From positions 44,663 through 52,625 of the forward strand of contig MGOB01000048.1 in assembly GCA_001796995.1 (NCBI GenBank): 7,963 bases of DNA, in the 5' to 3' direction. Below, one piece after another: positions 1 through 4,349 of this stretch. The stretch comes from Chloroflexi bacterium RBG_16_68_14. GTDB taxonomy: Bacteria > Chloroflexota > Dehalococcoidia > DSTF01 > RBG-16-68-14. The notes below the pieces were generated by a model. That model was not told the origin of the DNA. It saw only the letters and a list, made by a program, of their open reading frames with translations, and ran no database searches. Every line of letters begins with the position of its first letter. Positions within the stretch are counted from its first letter, which is position 1. The translations under genes were made by a program, and so were the position numbers.

Positions 1-777
1 GTACTCCGCGTGGAGGGGCAGGGCCCCCTGCCAGTCGTGCACCAGCTTGTAGATAGGGCCCCGCTTGTCGTCCAGGAAGCCGACGAAGACCAGCCGGCCG
101 GGGCACTGGCGGGCGCAGGCCGGCGCCACCCCCAGCTCGAGCCGGGGGAAGCAGAGGATGCAGTGCTGGCTGATGCGGCGGGTGTAGTTGAAGAAGATCT
201 TCTTGTAAGGACAGGCCTCGGCGCAGAACTGGTAGCCGCGGCAGCGGTCTTCGTCCCGCAGCACCAGGCCGTCCTCCTCTCGCTTGAACATGGCCCCGCG
301 CGGGCAGGCCTCCACACAGGTGGGATGAGTACAGTGGTTGCAGAGACGGGGCAGGTAGAAGAAGTAGCTGTTGGGCCACTCGCCGCCGCCCTGGTCCTCG
401 TCCCAGTTGGGGCCCCAGGTCGGCGGCTCGCCCACGGGCTCGAGGTGCACCGAGGTGCCCTTGCCGCCGTAGTACACGTCCTGATAGTTGAAGTCCCAGC
501 CGCCGCCGAACTCCTCGCGGGTGGGGAGGGCGCCCGGGTGGGGCACGCCCTCTCGGTAGCCGCCGCCCATCTGCTCCCAGTCCCTGGGATAGCCGCGTCC
601 GGGCATCGTGTTGACGCTGCACCACCACATGTAGTCGGTGCCGTCCCGGCGGTCGTCGTCCCGCGTCCAGAGCATCTTGCAGGCGACGGAGCACGTCTGG
701 CACCCCATGCACTTGTTGAGATCAAAGACCATGGCGATCTGGCGGCTTCGCTTGGCGGAGCGGGCTCTGGGCGACAT
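1..777 (-). CDS. Type II DMSO reductase-family iron-sulfur beta subunit (NarH/EbdB/PcrB-like), partial at left edge
   Basis: This subunit should carry electrons between the molybdenum alpha subunit and a membrane or soluble partner. The visible 259 residues contain four cysteine groups in the order of this family: C23/C26/C29/C33; C146/C149/C154/C158; C179/C185/C189; and C206/C209/C221/C225. In the third group the usual fourth cysteine is replaced by Y182 (motif CRGYQFC, followed by CPYKK). NarH has Trp at this place and binds a [3Fe-4S] cluster there, so a 3Fe-4S cluster is expected. About 115 residues rich in Gly, Trp and Tyr separate groups one and two. The start is the ATG at 777, preceded by AAGGAG with a 6-nt spacer. 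Relatives are about 330-350 aa, so roughly 70-95 residues are missing beyond position 1. No signal peptide is seen; family members normally travel with their alpha subunit. It is the first gene of a leftward unit, divergent from the rest. The family call is firm; the substrate of the complex is unknown. Confidence 0.93.
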   Translation of the reverse strand, partial: MSPRARSAKRSRQIAMVFDLNKCMGCQTCSVACKMLWTRDDDRRDGTDYMWWCSVNTMPGRGYPRDWEQMGGGYREGVPHPGALPTREEFGGGWDFNYQDVYYGGKGTSVHLEPVGEPPTWGPNWDEDQGGGEWPNSYFFYLPRLCNHCTHPTCVEACPRGAMFKREEDGLVLRDEDRCRGYQFCAEACPYKKIFFNYTRRISQHCILCFPRLELGVAPACARQCPGRLVFVGFLDDKRGPIYKLVHDWQGALPLHAEY

Positions 778-783
778 GCTGCT

Positions 784-789
784 CTCCTT
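784..789 (-). promoter_or_regulatory. Ribosome binding site of the beta subunit gene
   Basis: Read on the minus strand this is AAGGAG, six bases before the ATG at 777. It decides the start against the later in-frame ATG (codon 16), which has no comparable site. Confidence 0.75.
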
Positions 790-819
790 CCAGGACTCGA
801 TACGGTACGAAGCATGAGT

Positions 820-825
820 ATCATA
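820..825 (-). promoter_or_regulatory. Candidate -10 box for the leftward beta-subunit unit
   Basis: The minus strand reads TATGAT, five of six matches to the sigma-70 -10 consensus, about 43 bases upstream of the beta-subunit ATG. No good -35 hexamer lies 16-18 bases further upstream, which would fit an activator-dependent promoter. Such a short match is weak evidence alone. Confidence 0.3.
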
Positions 826-870
826 GCATGGCCCCACCGGAATAGGGCCGAAGCGGGCCTTCCGGCCGTG

Positions 871-889
871 CCAAAGGTCACATCTTTGG
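871..889. promoter_or_regulatory. Candidate operator: perfect dyad CCAAAG-N7-CTTTGG
   Basis: Two 6-bp arms (871-876 and 884-889) are exact reverse complements around a 7-base spacer that contains GTCACA. Its centre, at about 880, lies near -67 relative to the start expected from the candidate minus-strand -10 box, a position usable by an activator. It does not match the FNR/CRP half-site consensus well, and I cannot name a regulator. There is no T-run, so a terminator is unlikely. Confidence 0.35.
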
Positions 890-935
890 TGTAAGCTCGA
901 TAGCGGGAAGCCGAGCTGCGGGCTACGGGCCGCAC

Positions 936-953
936 GGCCTTTGAGAAAGGGCC
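936..953. repeat. Bulged inverted repeat (GGCCTTT / AAAGGGCC) in the intergenic region
   Basis: The arms at 936-942 and 946-953 pair fully except for one extra G, around a 3-base loop (GAG). It lies about 80 bases before the first gene of the rightward operon. It could be a leader hairpin if transcription starts upstream of it, or an operator. There is no following T-run on either strand, so it is not a Rho-independent terminator. Confidence 0.3.
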
Positions 954-1034
954 AAACGCCTCTTGTGACGCGGCAGTGGCTCGCCCAAACTCGAAGCAAC
1001 TGTAGCTTGCGGTCTCGAACTGAACGGAGCGCCT

Positions 1035-1496
1035 ATGGCCATTCAGCAGAAGGATCGTGCCCGACCGGCAGTGCCCCTGAATGAACGCCTCTTCCGCCTG
1101 GACGAGGCGGAGGGAGGTATTCCTGTGCTCCTGGGCTGGCGCTGTCCGGACTGCGGCCACCACTTCTTCCCGCACCGAACCATCTGCCCCGGCTGCGGCC
1201 ACATCGGTCTGGAAGAGGTAGACTTGAGCCGGAGAGGCAAGGTCTGGACCTACACCATCGCCCACCAGGTGCCACCCGGGGCGATCGTGGAGGCGCCCTA
1301 CGTCATCGCTCGGATCGAGCTGCCGGAGGCGGTGCTGGTGAGCAGCCTGATCACCGACTGCGCGCCGGAGGAGGTGCGCGTGGGTATGGAGGTGGAGATC
1401 ACGCCGGTGAAGGTGCGGGAGGACGAGGAGGGGCGCGACGTCCTGGCCTTCGCCTTCCGGCCCGTAAAGAAGCCTGCGAAGGAGACCAAGTCATGA
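1035..1496 (+). CDS. DUF35 zinc-ribbon/OB-fold protein (acyl-CoA-binding partner of thiolase-type enzymes)
   Basis: This 153-aa protein has the two-part DUF35 architecture. The rubredoxin-like zinc ribbon has C37-x2-C40 and C51-x2-C54 (GWRCPDCG and CPGCG), followed by an OB-fold from about residue 60 to 145 and a short Lys-rich tail. In known cases DUF35 proteins form complexes with SCP2-type thiolases or thiolase-like aldolases: the archaeal thiolase/HMG-CoA synthase complex and the Ltp2-ChsH2 steroid side-chain aldolase. There they bridge active sites or bind the CoA moiety. The gene overlaps the downstream thiolase by 4 bp (ATGA), which strongly suggests the two products form one enzyme. 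The start ATG is preceded by GGAG with a 5-nt spacer. It is the first gene of the rightward operon. Family assignment is firm; the acyl-CoA substrate cannot be read from the sequence. Confidence 0.95.
   Translation: MAIQQKDRARPAVPLNERLFRLDEAEGGIPVLLGWRCPDCGHHFFPHRTICPGCGHIGLEEVDLSRRGKVWTYTIAHQVPPGAIVEAPYVIARIELPEAVLVSSLITDCAPEEVRVGMEVEITPVKVREDEEGRDVLAFAFRPVKKPAKETKS
1479..1484 (+). promoter_or_regulatory. Ribosome binding site of the thiolase gene, inside the DUF35 gene
   Basis: AAGGAG lies within the last codons of the upstream gene, 8 bases before the ATG at 1493. The two genes are therefore probably translationally coupled. Confidence 0.7.
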
Positions 1497-2614
1497 AGAA
1501 CGGACGGGTAGCCGTGGTCGGGGTGGGCCTCCACCCGTTCGGGCGATTCCCGGACAAGGCGGTGGAGGACCTGGGCCGGGAGGCCGCCCTGGAGGCGCTG
1601 CGAGACGCCGGACTCTCCTACAAGGACGTGGAGGCCGGCTTCCTCGGCCGGGTGACGCAGCTAGGCATCGGCGTCGGCCAGCGCGTCTTCGGCGAGCTGG
1701 GCCTCACCGGCATCCCGGTGACCAACGTCGAGCTCGCCTGCGCCAGCTCCTCCCGCGCCGTGATGCACGCCGCCGACCTCATCCGGTCGGGAGCGGTGGA
1801 GGTGGCGATGGTCATCGGCGTGGAGAAGATGGAGCGCGGCATGCTCCAGCCGGGTGGGGAGCGGAGCTACCAGGCGCTCCTGGGCCTCACCATCCTCCCG
1901 GGCGCCTACGCCATGATGGCCCGCCGGCACATGCATCTCTACGGCACCAAGCCAGAGCACTTCGCCAAGGTCAGCGTCAAGTCCCACAAGAACGCCGTCC
2001 ACAATCCGTACGCGCAATACCGGACCGAGCTGACGCTGGAGGAGGTGCTGAACTCCCGCATGATCGCCGACCCCATCACCCTCTACCAGTGCTGTCCCAC
2101 CTCGGACGGCGCCTCGGCGGTGGTGCTGGCGTCGGAGCGGCGGGCCCGCCAGCTTTCGAATCAGCCGGTGTACCTCACGGCCTGGGCGGGAGGCACGCCC
2201 ATCTTCGACCCCGACGAGCCCGGCCTGAGCGAAGGGCCGACGGCGCTCCTGGCCCGCAAGGTCTACCAGGCCGCCAGCATTAGCCCCCAGGACGTAGGCG
2301 TCTGCCAGGTGCACGACGCCTTCTCTCCAGGCGAGATCTTCACCATCGAAGAGCTGGGCTTCGTCAAGCCCGGCGAAGGCGGCCCCTTCGTCTGGGAAGG
2401 CGGCACCGAGATCACCGGTCGCCTCCCGGTGAACACGGACGGCGGCCTGCTGAGCCGCGGCCACCCCATGGGGGCCACTGGCGGCGCCATGATCACCGAA
2501 ATCGTGCGCCAGCTGCGCGGCCAGGCCGGGCCGCGCCAAGTGGCGGACCCGAAGGTAGGGCTCGTGCAGAACGCCGGCATCGGTGGCGTGAACGTGCTGG
2601 CGTTCCAAGTCTAG
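1493..2614 (+). CDS. SCP2-type thiolase / lipid-transfer-protein family acyltransferase
   Basis: This 373-aa protein spans a full thiolase fold with no C-terminal SCP2 sterol-carrier domain. Visible catalytic elements are the nucleophile C83 (ELACASSS), H274 in VHDAF, and H324 in the loop GGLLSRGHPMGATG. The C-terminal glycine motif reads QNAGIGGVN (around N360-G365), where biosynthetic thiolases carry CxG. The mammalian SCP2-thiolase HDCF cysteine is Ala here (HDAF), as in archaeal and bacterial relatives that pair with DUF35. Thiolases cleave or form beta-ketoacyl-CoA; close relatives such as Ltp2 are retro-aldolases. Keeping C83 and both histidines favours a true thiolase or acyltransferase. 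The start overlaps the DUF35 gene (ATGA), with AAGGAG 8 bases upstream. No transport signal is seen, so it acts in the cytoplasm. The family is certain; the substrate and whether it degrades or builds are not. Confidence 0.93.
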   Translation: MKNGRVAVVGVGLHPFGRFPDKAVEDLGREAALEALRDAGLSYKDVEAGFLGRVTQLGIGVGQRVFGELGLTGIPVTNVELACASSSRAVMHAADLIRSGAVEVAMVIGVEKMERGMLQPGGERSYQALLGLTILPGAYAMMARRHMHLYGTKPEHFAKVSVKSHKNAVHNPYAQYRTELTLEEVLNSRMIADPITLYQCCPTSDGASAVVLASERRARQLSNQPVYLTAWAGGTPIFDPDEPGLSEGPTALLARKVYQAASISPQDVGVCQVHDAFSPGEIFTIEELGFVKPGEGGPFVWEGGTEITGRLPVNTDGGLLSRGHPMGATGGAMITEIVRQLRGQAGPRQVADPKVGLVQNAGIGGVNVLAFQV

Positions 2615-2632
2615 ACCTGGCTTTCGAGGACG

Positions 2633-4330
2633 GTGACGTACGGCGTGGAGGAGCTAGCGCTGCAAGAGATCGACGAGCTGGAGGCGAACGTCGCACAGTT
2701 CCGCTCCGGCGAGCTTTCGCTCGAGGAGTTCCGCCCGCGCCGGACGCTCTACGGCGTCTACGGGCAGCGCCAGCGCGAACGATACATGGTGCGCGTGCGG
2801 GTCCCCCAGGGACGGCTCACGCCCGAGCAGCTTCTCACCCTGGCCGACATCGCCGAGAGCTTCTCCCGAGGCTTCGCCCACGTCACGACGCGCCAGGACA
2901 TCGAGTACCACTTTGTCCTCCTGGAGCACATGCCGGCGCTCCTGCGGCAGCTGGCGGCTGTCGACCTCACCACACGCGAGGCGGGCGGCAACATCGTCCG
3001 CAACGTCACCTGCGATCCCCTGTCCGGCGTCTGCGGCGACGCGGTCTTTGACGTCACCCCCCACGCCGATGCGCTCGCCGGCCATTTCCTCCGCAACCCG
3101 GTGTCGCAGGAGCTGCCCCGCAAGATCAAGATCGCCCTCTCGGGATGCCCCTGCGACCATGCCCTGACCTGGGTGCACGATATCGGCGCGCAGGCGGCCG
3201 TCTCCGGTGACCGACGTGGGTTCCGCCTTCTCGTGGGAGGAGGGCTGGGCGCCCTGCCCCGCGGCGCTGACGTACTGGAGGAGTTCGTTCCGGAAGAAGA
3301 GCTGGTGCCGCTGTGCGAAGCGATCGTCCGGGCGTTCCAGCGCACGGGTGACCGCAAGCGTCGCCAGCGGGCGCGGCTGAAGTTCGTCCTTGCGCGGCTG
3401 GGCCTGGAGACCTTCCGCAAGCTGGTTCACGAAGAGCGCCGGCAGGTGCCGGCGGCGCCCGACCTTCTTGATACGCGGGCCGAACTAGAAGAGCCTGCGC
3501 CCCTCCGGACAGGCGAGCCAGCGCCGGCGGAGCGGACTCCTGAGTACCATCGCTGGCGACAGGTCTGCGTACTCCCCCAGAAGCAGGCCGGATTCGCGGT
3601 AGCAGCGGTGGCGCTGCCGGCGGGCAAGATCACTGCGGGCCAGTTGCGCGCCCTGGCCGATATCGCCCGCGAGTTTGCCCTGCGACCGCGCACGACTATC
3701 TACCAGAACATCGTGCTCCGCTGGGCGCGGGAGGAGCACCTGCCCGCTCTCCATGCCGCGCTGGCACGCCATAACCTGGCGCAGCCCACAGCAGAAACGC
3801 TCCTCGACCCGGTGGCCTGTCCCGGGGCGGAGACCTGCGCCTCCGCCATCACCAACGGCAAGGCGCTGGCTCGCGCCCTGATCAGTCAGCTCGAGGAGAG
3901 CGAGTATCTGGAGGACGAGGCGGCCCGACGGATCCAGGTGAAGATCAGCGCCTGCCCCAACGCGTGCGGCCAGCACCCCGTAGCCGACATTGGCCTCTAC
4001 GGCGGCGCGCTGCACGCGGATGGCCGTCTCCTGCCCATGTACCACCTGCTGGTCAACAGCAACGGATTTGGCCAGTTGCTCGCCCGGCTTCCGGCTCGCC
4101 GTGCGCCCCAGGCCGTGCGCGCCCTTGTGGAGGACTACCGGTCGCGGCGGCTCCCCGAGGAGCGCTTCCGGCCGTTCGCCCGGCGTGTCGGGCTTGGGGA
4201 ACTCCGCGCCGTGATAGCCCCCTTACTGCCACCACCCGCCTTCGTCGAAGACCCGGAGGCGTACCTGGACTGGGAAGCGACGAAGCTCTTCAGCCTGGAG
4301 GAACGGGGAGAGGGCGAATGCGCCGTCTAG
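2633..4330 (+). CDS. Siroheme/4Fe-4S sulfite or nitrite reductase
   Basis: This 565-aa protein has the duplicated layout of the family: a ferredoxin-like half-domain plus a catalytic half-domain (about 40-275), then a second copy (about 300-550). The siroheme-bridged [4Fe-4S] ligands are C396-x5-C402 and C441-x3-C445 (SACPNACGQHP). Anion-binding residues matching E. coli sulfite reductase R83, R153, K215 and K217 are R87 (TTRQD), R123 (VRNVT), K164 and K166 (LPRKIK). Plant-type ferredoxin nitrite reductase has Asn at the second Lys, so Lys-x-Lys leans toward sulfite, although bacterial nitrite reductases are not all Asn. The enzyme would carry out a six-electron reduction in the cytoplasm, probably with ferredoxin, since no flavoprotein partner is present. 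The start is GTG at 2633 with GAGGA only 2 bases away, so the in-frame GTG at 2645 is possible. It sits 18 bp after the thiolase and 19 bp before the alpha subunit. The first half also carries C127, C134, C172 and C174. Confidence 0.93.
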   Translation: MTYGVEELALQEIDELEANVAQFRSGELSLEEFRPRRTLYGVYGQRQRERYMVRVRVPQGRLTPEQLLTLADIAESFSRGFAHVTTRQDIEYHFVLLEHMPALLRQLAAVDLTTREAGGNIVRNVTCDPLSGVCGDAVFDVTPHADALAGHFLRNPVSQELPRKIKIALSGCPCDHALTWVHDIGAQAAVSGDRRGFRLLVGGGLGALPRGADVLEEFVPEEELVPLCEAIVRAFQRTGDRKRRQRARLKFVLARLGLETFRKLVHEERRQVPAAPDLLDTRAELEEPAPLRTGEPAPAERTPEYHRWRQVCVLPQKQAGFAVAAVALPAGKITAGQLRALADIAREFALRPRTTIYQNIVLRWAREEHLPALHAALARHNLAQPTAETLLDPVACPGAETCASAITNGKALARALISQLEESEYLEDEAARRIQVKISACPNACGQHPVADIGLYGGALHADGRLLPMYHLLVNSNGFGQLLARLPARRAPQAVRALVEDYRSRRLPEERFRPFARRVGLGELRAVIAPLLPPPAFVEDPEAYLDWEATKLFSLEERGEGECAV

Positions 4331-4339
4331 CCACGACAG

Positions 4340-4344
4340 GGAGG
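4340..4344 (+). promoter_or_regulatory. Ribosome binding site of the alpha subunit gene
   Basis: GGAGG lies 5 bases before the ATG at 4350. It selects this start over the out-of-frame ATG at 4345. Confidence 0.7.
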
Positions 4345-4349
4345 ATGCC

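Larger units (their letters stand above)
778..1034. promoter_or_regulatory. Divergent intergenic control region
   Basis: This non-coding stretch of 257 bp separates two genes pointing away from each other, so it should hold promoters for both the leftward beta-subunit unit and the rightward operon. It contains a perfect 6-bp inverted repeat, a bulged hairpin and a candidate minus-strand -10 box, each listed separately. I could not find a convincing -35/-10 pair for the rightward operon. The only short plus-strand reading frame (ATG at 814, TAA at 892-894, 26 codons) lacks a ribosome binding site and is not called. Confidence 0.7.

Noticed and set aside
10..894. Long plus-strand open frame of 294 codons
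   Set aside because: It is antisense to the iron-sulfur beta subunit, whose cysteine motifs are unmistakable. Long antisense frames are common in GC-rich genes. Its last 26 codons (from ATG 814) also lack a ribosome binding site.
961..1008. Possible plus-strand promoter (TTGTGA ... TAGCTT)
   Set aside because: The two boxes are 34 bp apart, far from the usual 16-18, and TAGCTT matches the -10 consensus in only three positions.
1661..2608. Minus-strand open frame of 315 codons inside the thiolase
   Set aside because: It lies opposite a complete thiolase with intact catalytic motifs. Its Ala/Gly/His/Leu-rich composition is typical of antisense translation in GC-rich DNA.
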